Shown here piece after piece: positions 1-12,262 of a DNA stretch of 64,000 bases. Position 1 is the first letter of the stretch. Every line of letters begins with the position of its first letter. Location: assembly GCA_017562135.1 (NCBI GenBank), contig QEYB01001057.1, forward strand, positions 1-64,000, read 5' to 3'. The notes beneath the pieces were generated by a model. It was given only the letters and a program-made list of their open reading frames with translations. It was not told the DNA's origin and made no database searches. This DNA comes from Dipylidium caninum. Taxonomy: Eukaryota > Platyhelminthes > Cestoda > Cyclophyllidea > Dipylidiidae. A program made the translations under genes and the position numbers.

Positions 1-663
1 CTTGAGAGAGAGATTAACATCTGCTTGATATACGTATGAATGAACTGGGCAATTAGGTCAAGTATAGACCCAAAAAGACTATGCCTGATGGAATAGAAAA
101 CGTTTTCATACGGGTTAACAAGAGAACTTGGAGGGACTGTAAGTGGGTCGTGGAGGAATATGATTGCGCGCCTCTTAAGGGGTGAGAGGTTCAGCGAGAT
201 AGTCTTTTAAAAAACCTACTTCATTGTTATTATTTAGGCTCTGATCGGATCAGCGAGAAGCAGATGCATCGGTGATTGCTAGTCCTTCATTAAAAGCCTT
301 ACACTCGCTTGAAGTTAGTGACCAGAAGATCCACCATGAGTGCCGCAAAAACTCACCCATTTTCAAAACCAAAAAGTTCTAGGGCAAATCCCAAAGTAAC
401 GTTGAAATGACCTTGGTCTAGGGAGGCACTTCTGAAATAGCCAATCCGACGTGGAAGGTGCAGAAGAGTATTTCGCAAAATCATAAGCTGAGACCGCACG
501 TAAAGCTACGCGAATAAGATTTACATGAGGGAACAGAATGGGCATCTTGCGGTATTACAGGATACAGTAGATCTCCGACTTCAGTTTTCTTTCATATAAG
601 CCATATTGTATCAAGATTTTTAATTATATTTCTGAACTACATCTTTCCTCTCAAATCGGTAAC

Positions 664-691
664 GTGTGTGTGTTGTTGTGTGTGTGTGTGG
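664..691. repeat. TG dinucleotide microsatellite
   Basis: An imperfect run of TG dinucleotides interrupted by TTGTTG. It sits in sequence with no supported gene. Confidence 0.85.
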
Positions 692-3600
692 TGGGAAATG
701 AGTGAAATATGATAGCGCAGAGCAAAGTGGCGGGTCCATCAGGCGTGATGATAGAGGCGACTTTGAGCGGTAGGCCACTAACTCCTTCCAGCTCCTCATT
801 TTCACCGTAAGGACATTTAAGTTAGTTGAAGTGGTAAGTCTGAATTTAATTAATAGTGTGAAGTTAGTTAGATAGCGCCTTCGTATCTGCAAATTGAGCA
901 TTCTTGTATTTCAACTAAGTGGACTGCAAAGTAGAGTTGTCACATTATCTACAGGTTAGTGCAGGTGCATTATTTTTGACAAATCAAGTAACAAATCTAG
1001 TTTAATGTAAACGCGCGACGAAACCATTGTTTGGGTGTCGAGTAGACAGTGTTGCATGACATAATTGTCATGAGCAAATGTACTCGAGAGTGGGACACCT
1101 GGCGGTGTGAAGAGGGGCACTACCGCAAGTGGAATGAGATCTTGCTATTTAAACTGTTTTTGCCAAGGTGAAGAACATGTGAGGAGTAGCATCGAGAATT
1201 TACGACAACACGTGCTAGCTTTCCACTATATTTGCACAGATCGCGGAGATACCCCCAATGTGCCGACCTAAACTGCTAAGGACTTCCCTCCTGTCTCTTC
1301 CCTCGTTCCACCTCCGCCTCTTATGTCACCGCCACCATGAATCGCGAATGAGTGGGACGCGTGAAGTGCCAATTTAGTTCCTACGTGGTGCATTCCTTAG
1401 CCAAATCAACGAAAATGCTCACTCCCAACCCTTTCCTTGCCCCTCCTCCGCATTGTTTATTCCTATCCTTTGCAAGCCTATTACCTCTCCGATCACCGGA
1501 GGTGTCGATTCTCAACATAACTGAACGACTTTCTGCAAACGCAAAGTCGCTTTCTGCACATTAAATGCTGCTGGGATCCCAGACATCTCTCCTACAAATA
1601 ATAAGTAAAAGCTGTAACGTAGCCCGTTTGTCTGCTGTTGATGGCTAAGAAAACGAAGCGAAAGCTTTCTGTAGTTTCCAATTTTAGATTTCCTTCGAAA
1701 ATGAATATCCTTCCCATACCAGTTAGGAGGCAGCTGAGAACAAATTGGGGCCAATCTTTTGCACAGTCGGCATTAACACATTTTTTCATTCCACGAACCT
1801 TCACGAATCTCGGTCTTCTCGCACCGTTCCAAGTCACCTGCTTCTCCTCCCTATGACGCACTATCTCTCCACATTCACCTCGTGCTTCTGTTCATCCCTC
1901 CGCGACCCTCGAGCAGTGGAATCCCGTCGGCCTGTCTTCCTCTTCCTTCCGCCATCATTCTAGTGACATGTCTCTCCACCACAATCAATCCCCTATCTCA
2001 TTCCTTTTGTCAGTTTCACTTTGTTAGACAATAACGGCTTGTGCTACACAGCGGTCACGGCATCGTGAGACAGAACAATCTAGGGGGGACGGAGTGTACG
2101 GATTGGTGAGTCAGAGACTTTGATGAGTTAGAGAGCACGACGAAAAGTTCTCCGGTCATGTTGAATAGAGGCGACGCTGAGAATCGTCGCCAACTACTTC
2201 ACTTCTCATCGTCGGATGGGTGGAAAATGCCTGGTTGGATGAGGTGACAAGTCTGAACGTTGGCAATTAATGCGTGCAGCATCAAGGATGCGGGGGGAAG
2301 TTGAAGAGAAATGGGTTGTTGTGAGGCACGAGTTCCATCCGGTCGGCCCTGCGCTCCTCATGTCATAATGCGTGAGAGCGAAGCCAAGAGGGAGTGAGGA
2401 TTCTAATCCGCTGAAGAACTCATGGCGGGAGCCAATTCGCTTTCACCGGATGCTGTGGAGAAGGTGCGGATCTTGGATGAGCCTACTGGGACGAACCGTG
2501 CAACCGATGATTTAAGGTGATCGTCGTGAGGAAAGAGCCGTCTGACGTGATGCACTTCTCGCCTCCCATTGGTCTTTCATCCACGACGTCATCTTGTCTA
2601 AAAGAGGACAGAGCATAAACACCCGAAAGGGAGACAATGCACCCAGGCAGGCATGCGGAGACGAATGAAGAACTTCAACAAACACGGCCACATGAGCAAT
2701 TGGCATTCAGCCTTGCAGAACTTACGTCACGTCCACATGGAGCGTGTTAAACACTGCGACCATCGGTGAACAAGTTCACTTTGGAAAACGCCGAGAAGAG
2801 ATTCTTAGCAGAGAATGCGTCTATTGCCCCACCCAGCAATGTGGCTCGCCTTCCCTTTACATATCTTCACACTCCACACTTCGCCTCCGACCGCCCACCA
2901 GTGTCCCGACAATCTGTCAAATCTCTCGTGCCTCTATTCAGTGTACATAAATGCCGAGTCCGAGCCAGGAGGGAATGAGGAGATTACCCTGCAAAAGAGT
3001 GTCATCGGAAAGACTACTTTCGATATTACATTAGTGTGAATGTGAAGTTGCTGTGGCAGGGAAAGGGAGCGAAATAAGAAGTGGTTAGATGAGACATTCA
3101 CACATGACCTGCTTCTTTCACGCAACAAAAGTAGTCTATTTATGGACTCTCCGGTGCGTCGCAAAATGGACAGGAAAATTATTGCCCGTCGTCCGGTATC
3201 GACGAAACCTACTTTTGCCATATACTGGCGATTTCGGCCTACTCTGCTTCCTGTTCCGTTGAGTGGCAACAAGTGAAACACTTCCACCTCTGTACACGGC
3301 CACGTTCATCTACTGCATCTGCCCTCTTTAGGAAACAGACAACGATAGACTTCAGTGAAAGTGAGACTCTCGTCCTGCTCCGTGCACCGCCCATGGGGCA
3401 TCTCAAGCGGCCATCTCGACTTGTTTCCCAATAGTAGCACTGTTTACAGGACCATGCTGGCTGAAACTGCGCTACAACCAAGTGGATTCTGGCACACGAT
3501 TTATGCATTTGGAAAGTGCCCCGGCGCACCTATCATTCCCAAACTCGCTGGACCCATTTCTCCCTCAACCTTCCTATCACTGGCGACACCGTCCATGCCT

Positions 3601-3998
3601 TCTAACCTCAGGGCTGTTGCTTTCGACTCTGCACAACTTCGTGGATGTGTCCAATGCCCAGGACACTTGACGGCTCTCTACCCTCGAATGTCCTCACCAA
3701 CTCCTTACTTGTCGATGGTGGAGGAAAGGGGCAACCAGTTTACTATCGGACGCTGACTTTTCAAGCTACTTGTAGCTAATGATAGGATTAGCGCCTTGAT
3801 GGGCTTTCCTCACAACGCTACAAATAGGCTGCTTATTACACGTAGTTGTCGTGGAGATGGGGGGTTTCTCATTCCGTGGATGGGTAACCTCTCAGTCGGG
3901 AGGAGATTAGGAGCTTGGTGTGCAGACGAGGTCTCTCAGATGCATATCGTTAGGAAGGTGGGTGGGTGGGTGTGGCACCGAGTGAGGGAAGAAGCTAC

Positions 3999-4028
3999 GT
4001 GAGGTGAGGTGAGGTGAAGTGAGGTGAG
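3999..4028. repeat. GAGGT pentanucleotide array
   Basis: About six imperfect tandem copies of GTGAG/GAGGT, preceded at about 3,958-3,975 by a GGTG-rich run. No gene is associated. Confidence 0.8.
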
Positions 4029-5897
4029 ATGCTTTCCTTGAGGCAAGTAGAGTGGTGTAGCCATGCTCAGCGCGGGAGCATGGGTGTGACATTTGGAGGC
4101 AGGCGGTGATGACTTCGACCCGCGAACAATCGGTAGTTTTGCTCTCTGGACAGACCTCACAAGTGAGGGGTATCGTTGAGGGTGAGGCTTGGTTGTGTGT
4201 GGTTTTCGTAGGTATTTCTTATACCTTGATCAAGGGTTCACCGGTTTTCTGTGAGGTTATGGAAGGCTCTCAGGTCTTCTGTGCTGCGAGAACGGCTCCA
4301 ATCAGACCCGCCATGACACAATGGCCGTGCCGAGGCGCCAAAAGGGAGGTGGTAGCCTGCCGGTAAGTGCGCTGATTCCACAATATCACTCGTGCTCCTT
4401 TTGTTGTGGCGACGTTGAGCTGTCCTTTTGCATTCAGGACGACGAGTTAGTCCACCTGATTCCGTGCGAGCGCATAGGAAGTTGGCGTGTAGTGAAAGCG
4501 CGAGTTCAAGCTCGACTTCGGGTTCACTCACACATGTATAAATGGGTATTTGATGGTGTGGTCGGTCAGGACAGAATCCTGGTTATACACGGGCGTTGGG
4601 CCAGAGGTCGTCCTACCTGACTCGTTTCCAGCAGAGTAATCGACTACTCTGCCACCCCAGGGTGCAGTTTGTGGTGGCGGGGGAGGCGTAATGGACCAGT
4701 TGTTGGTCCGTGTGACCCCTGCCGCGAGGGCCTGTTAACAGAGGAGGGGGGCCGTAATCAACGGCACCGTTAAGATCACCGTAACGCTGCTCAAAATCAG
4801 CCGAGAGGAGAGACGCGAGTTTCTCGGTCGCCGAATCCGTCCTCTACGTGGTCCTTGACATTACCCGTTACTCATACAGTGGACTTTCGCACCATCACTG
4901 TATAGTGCATGAGGTGGAGGGGTGTACGGCAGGTGCCTCCGCTCAAAAACTTGAACTCGCGTCGTTCGTGGTAACACAATGTCACAATCTACAAACGGAC
5001 TGTATTGTTGCTTGAGGGAAGCATTACAGACGGTCTCAGGTCACCACTTTTTTTCTCATTCTGATCCACCCTAGCAACACCCGCTTGGAGGTGGAAGATG
5101 AGGAAAAAAGATAACATTGCCACTAGTACTTGGTCTTTGCATTCCTTCAGGTTATCATCGCGTTTCAGTTCAACAGATTATAGTCGAACTGGTGAACTAG
5201 CATAAGGAATCTCTCGAATATCATTCTTTCGACAAATGATTGTCCTTGCAGCACTAGGCAGTGGTGAAGGTCGAAAGCAGCGTGGGTCAGGGTGGTAAGA
5301 GCGTTGATTTTAATTTCTGTACAACTTGATGGCTAAGCGGCATCACCCTGAGCTTAGTACTGGACGATGTACTAAAATGACGTCTGTCATTAATCGGACA
5401 GTGCTCATACGGTTGACATCAAATCAAACTAACTTCAACAATGCGGGCCACCCTGGGACGATGTCTGAGATAAAATCAGTCAAGTGGCCGTCGCACGCGC
5501 GCCAGATTGTGAGAAGACCACATCCTCCGTATAGACTACCTCACCCAAGAAATGTTGTTTTTATAACTTGGCAGGAGGCCGGGAGAGGGAATGCTTCATT
5601 CACCACATCCCATTGAGTTCAGCATGAAACTCTCACCACGAAGATTACAGTTTGTTGCAAAGCATGGAGGCCATCAAAAGGCCTACAGTTTATTCCTCCT
5701 TGGCAAATGCAATGAAGGTCAAGGAAGACAAACGTGTGGCAGATGCGTTTATTTCAAGAGATGGTGATTTACAAAAAATCATCTTTATCAATTCATTAAT
5801 TTTCCTAGAGGGCGCCCCTCATGAAGTGTCAGGTGAGTAAAATATTCACGGAAATGTGTGACCGGTGAGGTCAGAGGCGACTGGACTACTCGACGAC

Positions 5898-7654
5898 GAC
5901 GACTGGTCTCCACTCTCCCCGCTCTCAAGGGCCTGCCAGTCTGGACAGTTCGCGGTGCAGTTGAGAGAAGCTGTCCCTCGTTTGGCCCTATTTAAAGCCC
6001 CGTCACAGGGCTTTTTGATGACACTTTCCGTTCCGTCATTTCTTGTTATACTCTGTACTTAATCATGCGCAAGTGCCAGCTGAAGAGAAACCGCTGGAAG
6101 AACCTATGTCGCCCATTTGCCAGCGTTTGCGTGGCAGTCTGGAGCAGCCAGAGGCGATGAAACAAACGATGTCCTCCTCCAGTTCCAAGGAGACAGATGG
6201 ATGAACGGCATGCAGTCTCGACTCACCCTCCGACTCTGACAAACCGTCCCTTTGCTTGGGCTTGCATAGTAGACTTATGCTGTGCTTTGTGCTCCCTCGT
6301 GTTGTGTACAGTTGCTTGCAAAAGAGTGAATTAAGAAAAGCTCTCACTGCAAGAGTTCGGGAGACAGTCTGGGCGAAGTCGAAGAATCGTACGAGTCACA
6401 TTGGAAGTCAGCGTGTTGTTGGCAATGCGAATTTAATGAAACCTGACGACTGCTGGAAGGGAAGTAGGTTGAAGGGTGCCACGCATCAGCTTCGCCTTGT
6501 TCTCATTTTCCTCGCTCTTACCCTGAAGATACTCTTCATCACAATGAACTTCCCCTTTCAGTTACACTGCTCAGCTAAGATTGAGGAGTTACAGAGAGGC
6601 GGTAAGGCGCCTAGAGTTGGTTTCAAACATACGCCACACCGCACCGGAGACACCATTTCATAATTGACTCAAAGAAGGCAGAGTTGCCACTAGGTCCTCT
6701 CTCTCCCCCCAAATGAGCTCTTTAGCTGTGGCGAGGCAAAACAGTATGATAACAAGGCTGTACATAAAAAAACGCGCTCCAACGCTGTTTTGCTAGTGTG
6801 ATGTGAAGGTGAACAAGCAGGAAAAATCTTCCACACATTCATACTCCTTTCCACTTCCGACCAGATGGGTTATTCGTCGACTTTCGTGAGAGGATTGCAG
6901 GAATTCATTCCAAACATCGTACATGCACTAGACGAAGGGCAGAGGTAACATCGGACTGCCTGGTGGACACCACGCTCCTGCCGACCAACGAGAGGGACGA
7001 TCTCATTCTCGTGCGGCAAGACGAAGTTGTAGCCACGTGGAGGCGGCGGCAATGCGATACCGTGTGGATGGTTGAAGAGGCTTCGAGGACGAAAATTTGT
7101 GTTTCCATTAAGCAGAACCATATCCACTTAGTAAGGCCTCGTTGAGTATCGCCGACAATTAGAAATGCGATGGGACACGGTCCATGTGCGAGATCTGCGA
7201 AGCTAGAATTGCAGGAATGAAAGAAGCTTGACTGCCCAACACTCCCACCGCTGCATATCATGCCTCAGGTCTCCTTGGCACAGGAAGTCGTTCACGAATT
7301 TTCTTCTCGGTTGTGGTCCTCAATGAAGCTTTGCTTTCCGGCGTCTCTGATGCAGAGGGAAATCGCCACTGTTGCATCGAAGCGGTGAGGGTGGACTGGA
7401 GACAGGACAGATGATCATCTCTCTCCTTCCAATGGCTTCCCCTTAGCCAGCATTTGTGCACCACCAAGCATGGATCGCAACAGAATACGACGCAAGGAAA
7501 AGTGCCGCTTGCAGTGCCTTCTGGGCCCGATTGGAGAGTAACATCCTGACTGGGCCTTTAAATAAGTCCAAAAGTCGGTCAGCTTCTTTCGACCGCAACT
7601 CAGACTACCCAGAGGAGCGGCACTTGATCATGCAAGGAGTGGGGGCCAGTCGTC
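5898..7654. repeat. Module core bounded by inverted ~125-bp repeats, copy 1
   Basis: The left end (about 5,898-6,030) and the reverse complement of the right end (about 7,533-7,654) share a stretch. It begins GACGACTGG, passes through an AGAAGCTG-like block and reaches TATTTAAAG, CCC and GTCA. The match is imperfect but collinear over about 120-130 bp. A related core lies in reverse orientation at 56,243-57,810. Homology to that copy continues past the right end to about 8,110, so the inverted repeats are internal to the duplicated block and are not clean transposon ends. Several frames are open for 60-135 codons, but no recognisable protein is encoded. Confidence 0.6.
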
Positions 7655-8110
7655 ATCTTACATCAGTCTGGTCCTTAACGAGATCACTAATCAACTGTGA
7701 CTGGACATCAGTTGATGTGTTTCATTCACGGCTGGCATCCTTTCGATTGAAACTTCGCTTGCCACTCAATACAGGGGCAGGAGTGAAGACGACGGACTAA
7801 CACATTTGAGACAGCGATGGCAGGGAGAACACAATACACTCAATTGACGTATGAGAGGAAGACGTGATTCGACCACATTCTCGGCACAATACGCCTTTTG
7901 AAGGAGGCTGTCTTGTCGTGGCTGCCAAATTGCGTCACAGAGCACATTGCCTTCGTTTAGACATGGAAGACTGTGACGTACGCATAGCCCGCGATGCATA
8001 TGCGCAGATGATGGTATCTTTTTTAGGAAGAACAATTCGTTTGCCATGTTGCCTTGAGCTTGAGAAACGCGGCAGAAGGCTCGAGATCCTCATGCCACAG
8101 CGATGAGAAA
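7655..8110. repeat. Flank of module copy 1
   Basis: This continues the homology to 55,670-56,242 in reverse orientation. The plus-strand frame at 7,864-8,106 and its counterpart (minus strand, 56,048 downwards) share a translated block containing GCLVVAAK and RAHCLR. The antisense frames are conserved too (for example LPKK and RRQCALQ). Conservation in both directions therefore reflects DNA similarity and does not prove a protein. Confidence 0.5.
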
Positions 8111-9890
8111 TACCGCATGCGGCCTTAACTTTTACGGTTGGAGCGTGAGACTGTTGTGGACGATGTCGCGTTACAACACCCATTTTTACTCTCTCGATTT
8201 TCGGGGTACACAAAATTACCTCAATCCCGCTTTCCCCGTGTTCACCTATTGACGCTTGTCAAAGGGTGTCAACTACGCCATTCTGTTTTAGATGACCCAC
8301 TGCCGCATCGACTGTCCGTTAGGTCCAAGAAAGCTCTCACTTCGGACTCGCACTCGGGTATTTTAAATGGATTAGGCTCTCTGCCAACCGCTACCTGTTC
8401 GACTATCGTGTGGCATCTGAGGGCGGAGAAGACTCCTGGATTGACGCTAGAAAGATATCATTGACCGTTTCGCAATGACTGATGGGCTAGTCTTTAGACA
8501 ACCGAGGCCAGAGGATCATGTGGCTCAACGGGCGGAACAGTGACAAAGGCACCCAAGGAGAAATCACTCGATGTTTAAAACTTATCGAATTATCTTCTGC
8601 GACAGGACGCGGAGTTAACCCATCGGCCGGCCGGCCAGCCAATCAGTTCATTGACACGAATATTGTTAGGCCAGCTCAGGCCGGACTGTCAGTATGGTCA
8701 AGGTCACGCCTTCGGCACGTAACCTAGACACACTCACCCCGATTAGGGTGGCGACTAAGTTCAAGGTCCTGGGATGATATGACGGTGTTCACACACTATC
8801 GGGGAAGTGTGGAGATAGCCCGCGTGCCCTCACAGCAGACTCAATATTTGGCTCAATTTGCGACTAATTTGCAATCTTAAGCTTTTCGAATGAAATAGAT
8901 TAAACATCTTACACTCGGGCAAACTAGGTGGTCACAGTCACCATGTCGAAGACATTCCGAACTGAGATTAACATCAATTGCTTGCATGCCAACGTTGCTG
9001 TGTAAGTTGCGAGTTCTCTAGCTCTCCGTCGCAGTTCGCAGTACGACGGTCGTCCAAATCTCCCACTGACAGATGTATGATATCGGCTTTAATTAAGCAG
9101 TAGCGAGGGTGTCACATCGAGTGTCGAACTGGCCTGAGGGGTTCGAGGTGACAGGTGCTACAGATGGGTGCGAGATCAAGTAGGAGCACATTCGAATCGA
9201 GAAAAGAGGATCGGAACATCTACTAGGCATGATCTTTACTTCAAAGACAGGGGGAAATCAAAAATGGGAAGTGGAAGGCTTTGGTCAGACGATAAAGCAT
9301 ATCGGTGCCAGTAGAAGTGTTTCTGCCCCGTTCTACCCGCCTGCTCGCTGGCCGCAGGGACGATTAAGGGGTAGGTGTCTTAAAATCAAAGCATTTTCAT
9401 TGTCATACTCTGGGGGAATTTGTGCTCGATTTCACTTTGATCTTCACCAATCACTTAACTAATTATTCCAACCGACACAATGCGTGGTACTTGCAAAAGG
9501 TTGGAGTTGTAATGTCTCCACTTGCATTATAAATTAGACAGTGAGCGCTCCCCCACTAGGCAAATTATGTCGCAAACCGAAGGAGTGACCGAAGGGAGAA
9601 GAAATTTCACCAGTTCAGCAGTGGAATTTTCTGCATGTACACCCATTGAAGGCACCACTTCTACGTCGGCGTTGGCAGTGCACGATTTTTGACAGCGTCC
9701 AAAGGTGGACCTCATGATTAATGCGCATTCTTCTCTGCTGTCTGATTGGTGCTTCTAGGACATTTTCCAATTGGTGGCAACGAGGTGGCGTTTGACGAGT
9801 CGATACACTCACATCAACTGAAGTTGACTGGGCGGTCAATGAGAAACGGGGGCTGGTTTCAAATCTAACTCATTGATATTGGCTCTCGTT
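8111..9890. other. No supported gene
   Basis: No recognisable coding region. A short GGCC-rich run (CCGGCCGGCCGGCC) lies near 8,620-8,640. Open frames are short and show no family features. Confidence 0.45.
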
Positions 9891-9893
9891 GCC

Positions 9894-9900
9894 TATAAAT
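9894..9900 (+). promoter_or_regulatory. Possible TATA box
   Basis: TATAAAT lies 18-24 bp before the first ATG of the candidate three-exon minigene. That is rather close: if it is a real TATA box, transcription would be expected to start at or just after this ATG. Either the box or the start codon may be wrong. Confidence 0.25.
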
Positions 9901-9917
9901 TTGGAGACCTACACTGA

Positions 9918-10721
9918 ATGCTCTTCACTCTCGAACGCCGATGTTGTCGGAAAGGTGGGTTCTCGTGTATGTCCGTGTCACGAGTTGTTGATGGCCAGGA
10001 TTAATGGGGTGAATGGCTTGCGGGATGGTTCCTCTGCTCTCCGTTCTAGATCTATGATCGAGGATAGGAAGGCGGAGAGACAACTTGATGAGGCGATTGT
10101 GCCCAAGATGCCACAAAATCTCGGGGAAGGAAATTTGCACTCCTCTGGGGAAATTTTGTCTCTGTTTCCTTAACGCAAACTGGCAAGGCTTCCCTGATGT
10201 CACTCGTGTCCGTCAAGGACGGACGTTGTTTATTTCCGCCTTCACGCATTCACAAGCATAGATCTTCTCATTTTTGCCTACTAGAGCAGTAAGTGAAGGA
10301 AGCTCTCCACTAACCTCTTTTTTCTCCATTTTCCAGTGCAAGTTCTTGATATCACTGACCGGTTACTTCAGGAAATTCTCGCACTTGGTGAGTCGTCGCT
10401 TGCAACAACCATTCTCCACTCTCTCAATTTTCCCTGCATCGATGAGACACACCGATGCTCTTGTCAGCCTCATAGTAGTGTGTGAGCAGGTTGTCAGTGA
10501 AGCAATGGTCTGTAGGAGGTCAAGTGAAACCTGAAACTTGGTGCTTGGGCACCGGCAGTTTGTGTTCTCCCCTAGAATAGCTAGACCTAGGGCGCACACG
10601 CCAACGCCTGGCGATATTTGTGTGGATGAGAGTCATGTGACTTCTCTTTTACTTATTTTCAGTTTGGGCAACGTGTCCCGACAGAATGGCAGAAATGTAC
10701 ACATCACCGAAGCATAAGTAG
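9918..10721 (+). CDS. Candidate small three-exon gene, unknown function (48 aa)
   Basis: I do not recognise this gene. Three putative exons join in phase: 9,918-9,954 (ATG to a GTGGGT donor), 10,337-10,387 (51 nt, after TTTTCTCCATTTTCCAG and before GTGAGT) and 10,663-10,721 (after a strong TTACTTATTTTCAG acceptor, ending in TAG). Both junctions are phase 1, and the joined frame is open for 48 codons. The middle exon encodes a helix-like stretch (VLDITDRLLQEILAL), and the last ends MYTSPKHK. A stop codon directly precedes the ATG. A symmetric 51-nt exon between good splice signals is the best evidence. The exons are short enough for chance, and the small ORF could be one end of a larger gene. 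Confidence 0.3.
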
Positions 10722-12109
10722 TCACCATTTGCGTCTAACCCCTCTGTTTGTGGTATCAGACATTTCCTAATGTTGCATCGTCCTTTCCTGCCAACACGAC
10801 AGTTATCTGGTTTGGCTTGGAATAGTAGTGTCCTACTTGCCTCGCTTTGCATGTAGCATCGCCGCGGCCGACTTCACCGCCAAAACTGCGAAGGCGTAAA
10901 AGGGTTCGCCCACGAATCGAGGGCCCGCTCCCAACGGCAACACCTCAATCCTTATTCGGCTACATTTGACTAAAGAGTCCTTCCTTGCCCCCTGTACAAA
11001 TTCAAATAACTGAGTGTCGACGTATAGCCTTCTCCACGGATCCCTCGTAAGTTATGTAGTGGGGAAGCGATGCTGTTCAGCTGATGATAATTTTCCTCTA
11101 ATCGTCTTCTTTGTCCACAATGTTTTAGCATCGTCCACAGTCTGCTATATTCTCTAACAATTTTTTCACGTGTCCTCTAAGTAGAGGTGATCTAAAGGTG
11201 TTTTGGTCCTCTTTTACGTGGGCGACGTGTCGCACCCTGCGGAAAGCTGTGCGCTGTGGTGCGGACTGTGGCAGGAAACCAGAGAACCTGCAACTTCAAG
11301 TGATTTTGTCATTAAACTGGTTGCTTGATGGCACTCGATGTTAACCTCAGGATTGAATGTTCACCATATGCTGAATGTGCCCACCAAGTTGAGTCAAGTG
11401 GGGATTTGTCGAGGGAAGTTGACGACGACATTGTCGAGAGCACACAAACCAGACGCGAGCCAGAAATCGCGCCAAGTTGGCAAATGAATCGCATCACATT
11501 CTGATTTTTCAAGTGGCATCGAGCCAAGCAAGCTGATAAAACTTATTCAAATACTCTAAGGCTCTCCATAGCCTCCACTGGCAATATTTATTCATCCATA
11601 CAAATATGCTCACATGCTGCTGTATTGTACATCTTCAGCGCCGTGGATGCCAATTTAGCAGGCAGGATGGCGCGGTGGTCGCCCCGTTGGCCCAACTTCG
11701 CAACTTGGTCACGCTGCATATTAGGAATCTTTTGCGATGTATGATTAGAGATTGACAGTGACTCGAGGGTGAAGTCATTGAGTGAGACAAAAGCGTGCTT
11801 TCGTACGAGAATTAACAGCCAAAGACTCCGCGCTGGACTAGTCATAGGCGCGGAGAAGGCGTATTCACTTCAAGACTCAGTCACCTCTTGTGTACATTTG
11901 CAAAGACCTCCACTGCCGCAGGTCCACGGAAGAGATCTCGACATAACTCTATGCTTGTTCATGAACAGACGAATAAATTTGTGAGATTGGAGAGCAAGTG
12001 CTAAATGTCGAAGTTGGTTAATTCGGAACGCTTAATGCTGCAAGTTAATCACACATTGCACCAATTGGTGAGTGTTGGGGTTGTTGGAGCCGGCGAAGTG
12101 TGACCACAT
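10722..12109. other. No supported gene
   Basis: Nothing recognised. The open frames present are short, and none pairs with a convincing splice signal or a paralogue elsewhere in the window. Confidence 0.45.
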
Positions 12110-12262
12110 TGCTGCGATAGTGTGCGGAGTCCATGCAGGAAGGAGCAAGGGAAGAAGTGTGAGTAGCAGTTGATAGATGACGATTTGCTCAACAACGATA
12201 TTGTCAGCGCCTGCCCGAGTGTATCGTCCGATCAATTTTGCGTCGCTCGTTGAGGATGTCGC
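12110..12262 (-). repeat. Short inverted module, copy 1
   Basis: The reverse complement matches 15,262-15,400 closely, including the shared string GCGACGCAAAATTG and the block ATACACTCGGG. Read on the minus strand, both copies share a translated block (RYTR-x-G-x-DNIVV followed by a Leu-rich run) and a second frame ending in IHSGR near a TGA. The 15-kb copy lies inside sequence that has no counterpart in the duplicated block at 43-45 kb, which suggests that this segment of about 150 bp moved or was copied separately. Confidence 0.6.

Larger units (their letters stand above)
1..5860. other. No supported gene
   Basis: I see no gene here that I can support. Open frames reach at most about 133 codons (3,355-3,756, + strand), which is within chance at this base composition, and none shows a recognisable domain or a convincing exon structure. 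The stretch contains a TG-rich microsatellite near 664-691 and a short GAGGT array near 3,999-4,028. Confidence 0.5.

Noticed and set aside
3355..3756. 133-codon plus-strand frame
   Set aside because: No recognised domain, no splice partner and no paralogue. The length is within chance for this composition.
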